Positions 46,655 through 58,785 of a stretch of 64,000 nt of DNA are shown piece after piece. Each line of letters opens with the position of its first letter. Within the stretch, counting starts at the first letter, position 1. Source of the stretch: Abelmoschus esculentus. Taxonomy: Eukaryota > Streptophyta > Magnoliopsida > Malvales > Malvaceae. The notes beneath the pieces were generated by a model. It saw nothing but the letters and a program-made list of their open reading frames with translations. It did not search any database and was not told the origin of the DNA. Location: NCBI GenBank assembly GCA_035048815.1, contig JAUCBN010000011.1, positions 14,719,501 to 14,783,500 on the forward strand, in the 5' to 3' direction. The position numbers were made by a program, and so were the translations under genes.

Positions 46655-49388
46655 GGTTTGTAAAGTGTGTAGTTGTTCGGTTAAAGCATGTGTAAGATTG
46701 CTAAGTTAAGTGTTTAAATGTGCGATTGATCATGATATGTGTGATTGAGCATGATGTGTTATTTGTGTGTGAAAATTTATTCATGATGATTGTACTTTGA
46801 GTAATGATGGTTAAACTGGGGTTATCGGTTACACATTGCAAATGCCAACATATTTCTAGATGCTCTTAGTTTTCCCTTGTATCTTGCCCGAATGTAAGTT
46901 TGTTTTATTTTAATATTATGTTTTAAAATGCATGTTTAAAGTTTTTGGAATATGTTTATGAGACGTAAGTCACGAGCTATTGTTGGTATGTACATTGATG
47001 GTCAAGATTGAGGATGAAACGACTGCTAGGGAAGAGTAAATTCTTCCTCCTCTATGAGTGTGCCTTCGGTTAAGCAGGAAGGTTAGTTTATAGTGTTGCA
47101 CCGTTCTTTCGGGTGTGTTTTAGTTGCTGAAGCCAGTACGACTATTGAGAATCTAACTAAGGAGTAGCTAACAAATTGGTAGTTGAAGTTGTGGGAATTG
47201 AGGATGTTATTTGTGAGTGTGAACAATAATCATGCATCGAGTAAGAGCACATATATGTATATATCTATAGATAATGTAGGACATGCATGCACTCATGAGC
47301 ATGACATTAGGAATTGCATTTACATTTACATGGACATGCACCTGCATAGGCATTTATGAGGGAATACAGGAAGTCATGCATATATTTGTTCACACTTGCG
47401 AGTAGCTCCTTGAGGGTGTAAGTGGAGTGTGGTTGGTTCTTTTAAGGTGAAGGTATGGGAAAAAATAGGTTGAAAGAACTTTCTTGTGGTGTTAAGCTGA
47501 ATGTGTAGTGGGCAAGCTACCCTTTTGGTTAGGGAATAGTCTTGGATGAAGAATGAGAGGTTGGTCTCAGAGTTGTGAATGTTTGAAACAGAGGTAAATA
47601 CCCTGAGTTATGGTTAGTTTGAGTTGGTCATTACTAAAGGTAAGGCTGAGTTTTGCGGATTCTTTCTAGTTAAGATCTGGAGGTTGTAACGAGGTTGCAG
47701 TACGTTTTGTAGAGTAAGGCGGGTTGGTGTTTTTCTGAGTGATGTGAAATTATTTTGTTGAAATTACATGGAATTCTTTGTAGTGTGGTTAGTGTGCAGT
47801 TAGATTGGGGGTTGTGACTGATCTGGTATGGTCAGGATGGAAGTAAAATATGAGATATGTTTTGGTATGGGAGTTGTGATATCGGGGGTTCGAATTATAG
47901 ATTGTTTTGACCTTGAGAGGTTTGGTTGTACTATATAGGAGGAAAGTGTACGTGTTGGGTTTACAAGATATTAAGTTGGATATACCTCGAGTAAAGTTAG
48001 GTTTTGATGATGTTTAAAGTGGTGTATCGAGGACCGCTGGATAATTTATGGTTTATATCGGTTGTTCAGTCTTGTGGGTTTGCTTTTGTCGAAAAGTGTT
48101 TTGAGTTTTTGGGTTCGGTGGGTTCGTGTTTGTGGATGTTTCATCAATATGGTTACTGCTTTGGTAAGGTTATAAAATAAGAGATGTTGGAGCTAGTGGA
48201 AGGAATAGTTCTACAAGCTTGGATTTTTGTGGTGGTATAGATGGGATAAGAGTTGGTTTATCGATGAGTTGATATTGGGAAGGAGTTTTGAGTTAAGTGT
48301 CAAGGCACTTAACGATGTGTGGATCTTAAAGTTTGACACGTGGTATTGAGTTGGTTATGGTGGTTAAACCTTAAGTTTGAGGTATCATCATTGAGATGAG
48401 TATAATAGTGAGTATTAGCATAAAGTTGGTAAGTTTCTTATATTGTATGTTTTGTAGAATGTTAGCAATCGGGGATGACTTGGCTTACATAAGGATGCTT
48501 GCAATGGGAGTTTGTGATGTGGGGTAATCCAGGGTTATTGTGGAGTTACGAGGGGAGATGTTCGGTTAACCTATAGGGAGACCTAGTGAAATGGTGGACC
48601 TATGAACGAGACTCTACCTTGGTAAAGTTGATCGGGGACAAGTCGTGGCAAAGTGTTTGTTGAGGGTCTAGTGAAGGATATGTTCTTGGCGAGGTTCAAT
48701 TTTGTATTGAGAATCTTTTTGTGTTATGTGAACCGCATGGTTGTTTCGAAAAGTGTCGAGATGGAATGGTATCTTGATCAGGGATTATGGTAATCTTTTT
48801 CCATCGGTTTGGTGGTAAGTGTTGTGGTAGGAGTTGGGAAAACATGTGTTTTCGACTAAGCTTGTTTGGATTATGTTTGAATCATATGTAAATGTTTATC
48901 TTGCTGATAAGGTAAGAGTGAGTATCAATTTTCTTTGGATTATTATTAGTAGTACGGTTTTCTTGGGTTTCTAAGTCCCATTGGAAAGGTGTGTGAGTGG
49001 TGTATCTATAATATGTTAAGATTTGAGAGTTTTTAAGACCGACATAGGTTGCTGTTTGGATGTTGGGTTTTATCATTCATAGGTAAATGCATGATATGCT
49101 ATGATGTTATGACATGGTTAATATGACTCATAATGAAGTTGTTGGTGGTGGAGTTGCGTTAGGCAGTGTTGACAGTTTTGTGTAAAGTTAGTTTGAAGTT
49201 TATTGTGTGGAGTGGAGGTTGGTGAAAGGCTTAGGTTGTTACCTGATATGTGGGAGGATGTCAAAATTAAGGTTAGTTCGATGGTGGTGGTATGGAAACC
49301 GTAGCGGTTATCAAGAGTTGGTTATCAACCTTATGGGTTTTTCTTTTGAGTTATGTTTTCTATAGAGGTTGAGATGGTGTGGTAGGTT
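46655..49388 (+). other. Internal region of the A element without recognisable coding
   Basis: About 2.7 kb, G/T-rich on the plus strand and full of stops. It aligns in long blocks with 58786-61157 of the second A element, for example 'gctacccttttggttagggaatag' style blocks near 47515 and 59655, so it is family sequence and not random. In an autonomous chromovirus, gag, protease and RT would be here. None of their motifs is seen. Confidence 0.6.
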
Positions 49389-50866
49389 GTGCATATGAGG
49401 AAAGAATTTGTTGGTTGTCCGAAGAGGGTAAGTGTGGGTTACCTGTTGCATACCGTCCGGGGAAAAGCTAATGTGATGGCTGAATCATTAAGCTGTAAGA
49501 CGGTAGTTGAGTTAAGGGTGATGTTTGCTAAGTTGAGTATTTCAAAGGAAGGTGGTTGTGTGGTGGAGTTGTAAGTAAAACCTATCTTGGTTGAGATGAT
49601 AAGGTGAAACAGTTAGAGGATGAGACCTTGGTACCTTTTGTGGAGGATATGGCTAAGATTAGACCGACCGAGTATCGTTTTGATGAGGATGAGATGTTAT
49701 GGTTTAGGGGTCAGATTATGGTGCTGGATGATGTTGAGTTGAGGTAATCTATTTTAGCAGGAGCACATACTAGTCTGTTTGCTATGCATCCGAGTGGAGT
49801 GAAGATGTACATGGATCTTAAAAGTGTGTACTTTTGGATTGGTTTAAAGGAAGATGTGACGGAGTCCAAGAAGGATTCTATATAGGTTATTGTTAATAGG
49901 TTTTCAAAGTGTGCAAATTTTCTTGCCATGCATACGACGTGTTCTATGGATAAGTTGGTAGAATTGTATGTTTCTGAGGTGGTGAAGTTGCATAGTGTGC
50001 CTAAGTTGATCATATCGGATATAGATCCACAATTTACATCTAAGTTTTGGGGAGTTTGCAGGTTGCTTTGGGTACGAGGCTTAGCTTTAGTATAGCTTAT
50101 CATCTTCAGACGGATGGCCAGTCTGAACGTGTTATTCAGACTTTTGGGGATATATTGAGGTGTTGCATCATTGAGTTTTAGGGTTCTTGGGAGAAACAGT
50201 TGTCTTGGGTGGAGTTTGCATATAACAGTAGCTCCAAGCGAGTATACAGATGCCACCGTTTAAGGCTTTATACGGGCATAGGTGTTGTACACCTTTGTCT
50301 TGGAAAGAAGTTGGGCAAAAGTATGTTTCTTTGCCTCAAGTTTTAAAGATACGGATGAGAAGGTTAAGTTGTTATGTGCTAAACTTAAGGAAGCTTCGGA
50401 TAGGCAGAAGTCCTATTCCGATTTAAAGCGTAGAGAGATAGAGTCTACTGTTGGGGACAAAGTGTTTCTTAAGGTTTCTCCGTGGAAGAAGGTGATGAGG
50501 TTTGGACGTAAGGGTAAGTTGGGTCATCGTTTTATTTGGCCATATGAGGTGTTAGAGCCAATTAGTCCTGTTGTTTATCGGTTGAGGTTGCCGATGGAGT
50601 TGAGTTGGATGCATTATGTTTTTCAATGTATCGATGCTTCGTAAGTATAGTTCAGATCCTTCTCATGTTGTTCTAGTTGAGGAGTTTGAGTTAAGAACGG
50701 ATATGAGTTAAGAACGGATATGAGTTATGAGAAGGAACCAATAAGGATTTTGGATGTGGACACAAAAGTTATTCGAGGAAGGACCATAGATTTAGTTAAA
50801 GTGCTTTGGAAACACCGATGTATTGAAGAAGCAACTTGGGAGACAAGGAAAAGCATGGAGGAGTAG
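49389..50866 (+). pseudogene. Pol remnant of the A element: RNase H end, integrase, chromodomain-like end
   Basis: 49389-49574 has YLLHTVRGKANVMAESLSCK, the usual end of chromovirus RNase H. Integrase follows in pieces: LFAMHPSGVKMYMDLK, then DVTESKKDSI where about 50 residues (the Cys pair of the zinc finger and the first catalytic Asp) are missing. Next come LIISDIDPQFTSKFWG (second Asp), LQTDGQSERVIQ (Glu), and FAYNSSS after several stops. A 120-codon open part (50282-50644) has SDRQKSYSDLKRREIE and VGDKVFLKVSPWKK. It ends with a chromodomain-like EEATWETRKSMEE and a stop at 50866. Non-functional. Confidence 0.8.
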
Positions 50867-50914
50867 TTTCCTCACTTGTTTACTTCAGGTAAATTTCGAG
50901 GACGAAATTTTCTT

Positions 50915-50928
50915 AAAAGGGGGAGAGT
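50915..50928 (+). other. Polypurine tract of the complete A element
   Basis: AAAAGGGGGAGAGT lies immediately before the LTR start TGTAACATCCCG at 50929, after GGTAAATTTCGAGGACGAAA, a common chromovirus 3' end. Confidence 0.88.
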
Positions 50929-53280
50929 TGTAACATCCCGATTTTGGGGTTAGTAGTTTGGGCTTTAGTTAGGAGAATTCGATTCGTGTTGAATCGGGTT
51001 CTCCGGTTTGTATTCTAGGGAAATACAAAATGAAAATATTTTTAATAAGAAAAGTAATAATTTTGGAATGTGGTTTAAAATATTAAAAATATGTTTCAAA
51101 AATTAAAAGAAAGTAATTTGGACTTTATATTGATTTTTAATTATGCTTAATTATGCATAAATGACCAATTTGTAATTTTTGGAAAATTTGGAGGATTTAT
51201 TTTGTAATTTTTGAAAATTTGATGTTTTAGTGACTAAATTGAAAAGCAAGCTAAACTTAGGATCCTTAAAGGGCCATAAACCCATTTTCAATTTTTAATA
51301 ATGATTTATTCACCAAAATGCTTTTTAATTACTTTAATTAAAGATGATAAATCATTTTCTCTCAAAACTACTTTTTTCTCTCATTTTCTGTCCATTTTCC
51401 TTCATCTTTTCTCTTCAATTCTTTGCTGATTTTTGCATCTTTTTTAACAAAGATTACATCATTTTAATCATCTTTCCATCCTTTACAAAACCTAACCATC
51501 AATTTTATCAAATCAACACCAAATTACAAGGAATCAAGAAGGGGAAATTGCATCTTTTTGGTGAATAGATCTTAAAGGTAATTTTCTGGATTTTTAATTC
51601 TTTTCTAAGGTTCTTTATTGAAATTCCCAAGTATTAGCTTGCTAATCTTTGAATAAAACTTAATTCTATGTTTTCAATGTTAGAGCTAGTGATATTGTGA
51701 ATGTTTTTGTGAAATCTTTTTGGATCTCATTCAATACTGAAATTAGATGGATTCAATTATGTTTTTATGTTAATTAAATGATTAATTGAGTCTTCATTTG
51801 ATAGCACATTAATTTAATCCCGGAATAATGCAATCGGTGTTGTTTTAAGGTGATTTTCAATTGTTTAAGGGGTTGTTTTAGATGTTTTAATGTTGCTGGA
51901 GGTATAAGTGTGATTTAGATGTGTTTTTGGTTCATATTTGAAGTGTATTAGATGTTAGAATCATTAGGTTTTGGGCTGATGTTGTTCGGATGCGTTTCGG
52001 CTTAGTTTTCGGTCTTTTCGGCTAAGTTTTCGGTAATTTTGTGGAGGTTTAATGTGGCTGCTGGTTTGAGTATGTTATGATGTTAATATGCTCTATTTTT
52101 AATGATGTAGAGGTAGTGCAAGAAGGTGCATAAGTGGCTGGTGCATTGGCGTTGCCATCGGAGCATCGGCGAGGGATCGTTTGGCTTGTCGGTGAGTGTA
52201 TTTCGGACTTAGAGCGAATCGCGTTTGGTACGGTTCTGTTTTGGGGACTATGGAAGAGTGTGAAAACCTTTTATAGTTCAAGAGTAAGTAAAGTGAATGT
52301 TTTTGATAAACCGACATGAGCTTCGTCGACATTCGATAAAGGCATTATGTTGGTAATGCAATGAGATTTATGGAAATGCATGAGCATGATTTGAATTGGT
52401 GCATACATGAGAAATACTTGCTAAAATTTATAGCTTATTTAGCATCCATGATTATGGAAAATTATGAGAAATGATTTGGAATACAATATGATTAATTGCC
52501 TTATGTATGATGGTGCCTTTGGGCATGGCTTTTGGTTCATTTGTTGAACATATTAGGCATACGTTATGTGCAGCAAGTTATCATGCACACTTGATTATGA
52601 TATTGGCTTAGTGACACTAACTTTAGATTTGAATACGAAGGACATGTCATTAGGATTGTCTTAAGTGCACTGCAAACCAAATTGATCACCAAGAATAGGA
52701 AGGTTTCGAAACCTTTGATCACCAAGAATAGGAAGTTGCTGGAAATTATATTTTAGTTCCGAATATTTTTCTTTGTTCGATTAGGATACTTACAGATGCT
52801 ATTTTGAGCTGAAATTTTGCATGCATACATAAAGTTGATTTAATTTCAAGATGGTTAACCTATTTTGGATGAAGTCCTTGTATTTTGGAAGATTTATGTT
52901 TTGGTCCCTAAATTAGAGAAACATGCAATTGATGATGTCAGAATGATCCGTTTGAGTTGAAATTTGCTGTGAAGAACACTTGAGTGTTTAATTGAATTTT
53001 GATGAAAAGAATTTATGTTTAATTAAAAGGATTTAAAAGTTTTACGTTTTAGTCCTTAATTTACTTAAGTGTTTAATCGGACAGTTTTTTTTGATTAATT
53101 TGTTTTTGTTAATGCTTTGTATGAGACTTTGACATGTGGGAATAAGATTATGCATCTTGAAGAAAAAAAATACAACAGTTTTAGGGTTGTTTATCGAATC
53201 GGACCTTCGCGGGTTTGGTTTGATATTCCCCGTGTAACCCGTATTGCCGGTTCCGTCTAGGCCGGGTTAAGGGGGTTACA
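50929..53280 (+). mobile_element. 3' LTR of the complete A element with ~1-kb internal deletion
   Basis: 2352 bp against 3370 bp for the 5' LTR. At about 52675-52730 the text goes straight from the segment matching 45020 to that matching ~46060, and a gatcaccaagaatagga segment occurs twice around a single GTTTCGAAAC. The 51-bp block is therefore absent. It ends AAGGGGGTTACA followed by TTAGG. Confidence 0.92.
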
Positions 53281-54297
53281 TTAGGTGCCAAGATCATTGA
53301 GGGAAAGGAAATGGGCGCCAAAGCATAGAGATAACACTTTTCATTTGACAAATTCATGATGGTCAACTTGTTTGCCATTTTCGAGTAGAATACAATCTGA
53401 ACTGGGTTTTGGTGTCTTCATTAAAGTTGTTCTTCTATCTCTTATCTTTCTAACTCATGTGGAATCCCATCAATCCGATATCGGGAACTCGAGATATGTC
53501 CCAATTGCTGAAGACTATGTTAGGTAGACCGAGAAGTCACAACTCTTTTAATAGATTTAGAGGGAGACAACATTGAAATGAATGGTTATCCGAATAGTTA
53601 AAAGACATTTCGGCAAAAACCCTTAGAAAATTATAAATTGGACTTGGATTTCATTTTATAAACACATCATTCAGATTATATAAAATTACTTGTGAGATTT
53701 TTCTCTCGTTTAGTTCTTCTTAGAACTCTATCGACTTATCAAGTACTTTTGTACTTGTGGCGTCAAACCCTTTCTTTCTATCTTGATACTTCGGGTTCTT
53801 TTACTTTAATATACTAATAGGGTCAAAGTCCGTTTATCACCATCCCTTAAAGATCAATATAAGATTCAAGATTAGGTTTTCTATAGCCTAGTTTCTTCCT
53901 TGAGTATCTTTAAGATACTATTTTCATTTAACCACTCATTACATACCCTCTCATTCCATTCAACATTCTCAATCCTTTGTCATCACCACACATCCTTCCG
54001 TTTCCAAATCAGTCCCTCAACTATTCCTTTCATTCCTTTCACCTATTCCTTTCATCCATTATCCTTAATTCTTCATTTTTGTAGCCACTTCTTTCCAGAG
54101 ACTTGCTTCCTTTGCCATTCAGCATCTTCAACAAGATCGATACATATCATCAACCCTCACATCACTTTATTCTTTATTTTTTACTCTTTATTATTTTTTT
54201 TATTTTTTTCGAATTTTATATATTTATTTATTTCTATTTAATATTTACTTGTGATCTTATTTATTATCGCGTACCCGGACGAAATTTAGGTATTACA

Positions 54298-54402
54298 GTT
54301 GTCTCTCTTTGCTCAATGTTGTGGAACAGGAGACAAGCAAAGACTGAAAAAGATACGAATTTCTTCTAGACTTCTTGGCCACTTTTTACGCTAACGAAGC
54401 TT
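54298..54402. other. Short spacer before the three-unit tandem repeat
   Basis: Follows the probable LTR end at 54297 with gttgtctctctttgctc and about 90 bp of unremarkable sequence. No primer binding site is recognisable, so whether this is internal element sequence or flank stays open. Confidence 0.35.
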
Positions 54403-54985
54403 GAAGTTGTTCTTCTTATTATGAATTTCTTCAAGCAAAAAGGAATGGAACCTGAGGTTGTTCTTCTCTTTATGAAATTCCTCATCCGGGGAAATCTAGA
54501 GTTGTTCTTCTCATTATGAATTTATCCAAGGTCTGAAGTTGTTCTTCTCATTATAAATTTCTTTAGTTAAAAAGTGATGGAACCTGAGTTTGTTCTTCTC
54601 ATTATGAAATTCCTCGTATTTCCTAAAATCTAGAGTTGTTCTTCTCATTATGAAATTCTCCAGGGTCTGAAGTTGTTCTTCTCATCTTGAATTTTTTCAT
54701 ATCCCATGAAATGTGGAGTTGTTCTTCTTATTTTGAAATTCTCCAAAGTTTGAAGTTGGTCTTCTCTTTATGAATTTCTTCAAAATTATCAAGTGGCGGA
54801 ACCCGAAGCTGTTCTTTTCATTATGAAATTCCTCGTCTCCGGCAATCTAGAGATGTTCTTCTCATTATGAAATTCTAAAGTTCTAAAATTGTTCTTCTCA
54901 ATATGAATTTCTTCAAAGAAAAAGTGATAGCACCCGAGGCTGTTGTTCTCATTATAAAATTTCTCATATCCCATGAAAACTTGAA
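54403..54985. repeat. Three-unit tandem repeat (51 + 46 + 36 bp, period ~134 bp)
   Basis: Thirteen units each begin with a variant of GAAGTTGTTCTTCTCATTAT. Starts are near 54403, 54454, 54499, 54535, 54586, 54633, 54669, 54715, 54752, 54805, 54850, 54885 and 54936. Spacings follow 51-45-36, 51-47-36, 46-37, 53-45-35, 51, giving three unit types in fixed order with one long unit skipped. The long unit ends with a gtgatggaaccc-type tail, the middle with cctcgtctccggcaatcta, and the short with ctccagggtct. No protein is supported. Confidence 0.8.
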
Positions 54986-55187
54986 TTGTTGTTGTTGTTG
55001 ATTGTTTGAATTCTTTTTCATTGATTCTTGAATCCTTTCTCTGCAAAAAGAGAAGCCATCAATTAATACAAATTTAACATGGATTAAATTGAAAGAGTTT
55101 TATCTTTGCAATAATCATTTGAGCTCTCTATTATTATCATTTTTCTGCTCAAGCCTAAACATTTTCTCACCTAAACTCAATTCTTTA
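54986..55187. other. Spacer before the second A element
   Basis: A short (GTT)n run (about 54985-55003), then 180 bp without recognisable features, up to ctttа-like flank ctt-ta at 55183-55187 (the putative target duplication, whose partner lies outside the window). Confidence 0.4.
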
Positions 55188-58100
55188 TGTAACATCCCGA
55201 TTTTGGGGTTAGTAGTTTGGGCTTTAATTAGGAGAATTCGATTCGGGTCAAATCGGGTTCTCCGGTTTGTTATTCTGGGGAAATATAAAATAAAAATATT
55301 TTTAATTAGAAAAGTAATAATTTTGGAATATGGTTTAAAAATATTAAAAAAATATTTCAAAATTAAAAGAATGTAATTTGAACTTTAAATTGATTTTTAA
55401 TTGTGCCTAGTGATGCATTAGAGACCGAATTATAATTTTTGAAAAATAATGGAGGATTTAATTTGTAATTTTCAGAAATTATTATTTTTAGTGACTAAAT
55501 TAGAAAACAAACTATATTTAGAATCCTTAGAGGGCCATAAACCCAATTTAATTTTTAAATAATGATTTATTCACCAAAATGCTTTTTAATTAGTTTATTA
55601 AAAGATGATAATCATTTTCTCACTTAACTACCTATTTTCTCTCATCTTTTTCTCTCATTTTCTCTCCATTTTCCTTTATCTATTTTCTTCAATTCCTTGT
55701 TGATTTTTCCACCTTTTTAAACAAGAATTACTTCATTTTAATCATCTCTTCATTCTTTACAAAACCTAATCATCAATTTTACTAAATCAAAAACAATTTG
55801 CAAGGAATCAAGAAGGTAATTTGCTGGATTTTAACTCTTTTTCTAAGGTTCTTTATTGAAATTCCCAAGTATTAGCTTGCAAATCTTTAAATGAAACTTG
55901 ATTTTATGTTTTCAATGCTTGATCTAATGATTTTATTAATGTTTTTGTGAAAACTTTTAGATCTCATTCAATGCTGTAATTAGATGGATTTAATTGTGTT
56001 ATTATGTCAATTAAATGATTAATTGAGTCTTCAATTGATGGCATATTAATTTAATCCCAGAATAATGCATTCGATGTTGTTTTAAGGTGTTTTTCGATTG
56101 TTTTAGGGGCTGTTTTAGATGTTTTAATGCTGCTGGAGGTATAAGGATGGTTTAGATGTGTTTTTGATCCATAATTGAAGTGGATTAGATGTTAGAATCA
56201 CTAGGTTTTGGGTTGATATTGTTCGGATGCGTTTCGGCTTAGTTTTAGGTCTTTTCGGCTATGTTTTCAGTAGTTTTGTGGAGGTTTGATGTGGCTGTTG
56301 GTTTGAGCATGTTTTGATGTGAATATGCTCTCTTTTTAATGATATAGAGGTAGTGCAAGAAGGTGTATAAGTGGCTGGTGCATTTGTGTTGCCATCGGAG
56401 CATCGGCGAAGGCTCGTTTTGCCTGTCGGTGAGTGTTTTCGAACTTAAAGCGAATCGCATTGATACGGTCCTATTTGGGGGACTATAGAATAATGTGAAA
56501 ACTTTCGATAGTTCAAGAGTAAGTGTTTTGAATAATGTTGATGCATTACCTCAAGTTTTGGCTATTTTGGTAATGGCATATATGTGAACAATGTTTCAAT
56601 AAGATTTTGAAATAGCATATCTTTGATTTTGAAATGATGAATGCACATGTTAATTGCTGGAAATGCAAGGTTATAAAGACATCCATGGATTATGGAAGAA
56701 TGAAAAAGAATTGGAATTATATGTGGTTATTTGCCCTATAATTAATGGTGCCAGTGGGCATGACTTTTGGTTCATTTATTGAACACATCATGGATGCATT
56801 ATAAGCTGAAAATAAATTAGAATAATATAAGGTTATTGCCTTATATTTGAAATGTCGTTGAGCAAGATTTATAGTTCACATAATAAACATTATATGAATG
56901 CATTATGAGCAGCAAGTTAACATGCATGACTAATATTGATATTTGTTTAGTGACACTAACTTTAGATTTGAATACAAATGACATGTCATTAAGATTGAGT
57001 GCACTATAAAATAAAGAGAATAATGATGATGCCTACACGTAAACAAGGGTGACTTTGTGTCCAACCGTGCGTGTAGAGCTTGCCTACACGTAAATAAGGG
57101 TGACTTTGTGTCCGACCGTGCGTGTAGAGCTTGCCTATATGTAAACAAGGGTGACTTTGTGTTCGACCGTGCATATAGTTGACTCATACGTAAATAAGGG
57201 TGACTTTATACCCGACCGTGCGTAGTGGGGGTAACATGTATACAAGGGTGACTATGTGTCCGACCGATGCATGTTGAGACTAAGAGTCTCCAGTTATGGA
57301 AAAAAAGAATTCGTGTATTCGGTGAACTAAAAGTTCACATTAAGTGATCACTAGAAAGCCAATATGTATACATGAAGTGAAATGGTATTCTTGTGCATGA
57401 CACATGAAATGATTTGACAATGTTGTGAGCATGATTTGGTTTTACTTATTTCAATTAAGCATAAAGGATGCAAACATGACATTAAAAATGATTTTGTTTT
57501 ATGCATTGATGACCTTATGTAGAGCTTCCTCAATAAGCATGTTTGCTTAAGCTTTCTTTTCATCCTTGAAGAAAGATAAAAGCACTCGGGACTACATTTG
57601 GGGCAAGGAAACCAAGGGGAAAGGTTACTTCAAATTCGGTATATTTGGGCAAATAAGTTGGGGCTTGGCAATGTGTAAACCCAACCTATATGAGGAGTGT
57701 GAACTTGACTTTAGTTTTTATTGAAATAAGACCTATGTTGCTTGATTGTTAATTGATGAACTATGATGATGTTCGGATTGTTGAAACATGTACTTGTATG
57801 ATTGTGATGTTTTTAATCATGTTCTAGGTAGCATGCCTATAGTTTGCTCGATGATCTTGACATTGATAATCGTGTATTATATATTGCTATTTATGATTAG
57901 AATTTTTGCATATAGTTAATTGTGATTGACGGTTGTATTTGAGCCGATGATGTTCACTTAGTGTGATGGAATTTTTAGGTTCCAGACCTAAAGTTTCAAA
58001 ATCTTAGGAAAGGTTTCGAAAGCTTTGCCAAACAGTTTCGAAACCTTTGCCAAACAGTTTCGAAACCTTTAAGAAGGTTTCAAAACCTTGTGGGCAAATT

Positions 58101-58766
58101 CGGTTCTGGAAAGTTACTGGACGCAAAAAGTTTCGAAACCTTCAGGGAAGTTTCGAAACCTTTTACATAAAGTTTTCAAACCTTTATGAAAGGTTTCGAA
58201 ACCTTTGGCTGCTAGAAATTGATAGTTGCTGGAAATTGCATTTTAGTCTCGAATATCTTTCTTTGTTCAATTAGGGTATCTACAAATGTTATTTTGAGTT
58301 GAAATTTCACATGGATGCATAAATATGATTTAATTTAATGATGGCTAACTCAATTTGGAATAAGTCTTTATAGTTTGAAAGATTTACATTTTGGTCCCTA
58401 ACTTAGTGAAACATGCAATTGATTAAGTTAGAATGCTCCGTTTGACTTGAATTTTTCGTGAGGGATACTCGTATGTTTAATTGAACTTTGATGAAAAGAA
58501 TTTCTACTTTGTTGTTAGAATTTAAAAGTTATACATTTTAGTCCTTAACTTACTTAAGTGATCAATCGAATGTTTGTTTATAATTGGATTGTTTCCGTTA
58601 ATGCCTTGTATGAGACCTTGACATGTAGGAATACAATTATGCATCTAGAAAAGAATATAATGGTTTTAGGGTTGTTTATCGAATCGGACCTTCGTGGGTT
58701 TAGTTTGATGTTCCCCGTGTAACCCATTAGTGCCGATTCTGTCTAGGCCGGGCTAAGGGGGTTATA
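55188..58766 (+). mobile_element. 5' LTR of the second A element (3579 bp)
   Basis: Starts TGTAACATCCCGATTTTGG. It ends GGGGGTTATA, where the expected terminal CA is changed to TA. It contains five 51-bp units (57029-57270; two have taagggtgac) and five GTTTCGAAAC copies (57985-58205). Confidence 0.9.
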
Positions 58767-58771
58767 TTTGG

Positions 58772-58785
58772 TGGTATCAGAGCCA
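58772..58785 (+). other. Primer binding site, tRNA-iMet type, of the second A element
   Basis: TGGTATCAGAGCCA lies five bases after the LTR end. It is the unmutated form of the site at 46641-46654. Confidence 0.87.

Larger units (their letters stand above)
43266..53280 (+). mobile_element. Complete family A retrotransposon (10,015 bp), defective
   Basis: LTRs 43266-46635 and 50929-53280 are flanked by TTAGG at 43261-43265 and 53281-53285. It has a tRNA-iMet-type PBS, a polypurine tract, and an internal region of only ~4.3 kb. Chromovirus-type RNase H end, integrase pieces and a chromodomain-like C-terminus can be read from about 49389 to 50866. Gag, protease and RT are not recognisable in the first 2.7 kb. 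It has therefore lost most of its coding capacity. The same structure in the element at 55188 suggests this was already so before the copies spread. Confidence 0.9.
42514..54297 (+). mobile_element. Probable older LTR, split by the complete A element
   Basis: The pieces 42514-43265 and 53286-54297 become contiguous (about 1.76 kb) once the A element and one TTAGG copy are removed. A purine-rich AAACAAGGGGGAATGA (42501-42516) could be a polypurine tract before a TG start at 42514 or 42517, and TATTACA at 54291-54297 is a possible CA end. The right part has a T/C-rich body and a segment (about 53705-53800) in the style of LTR transcripts. No partner LTR is present, so the ends are uncertain. 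ORFs inside it (such as 53900-54241) are low-complexity. Confidence 0.4.
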
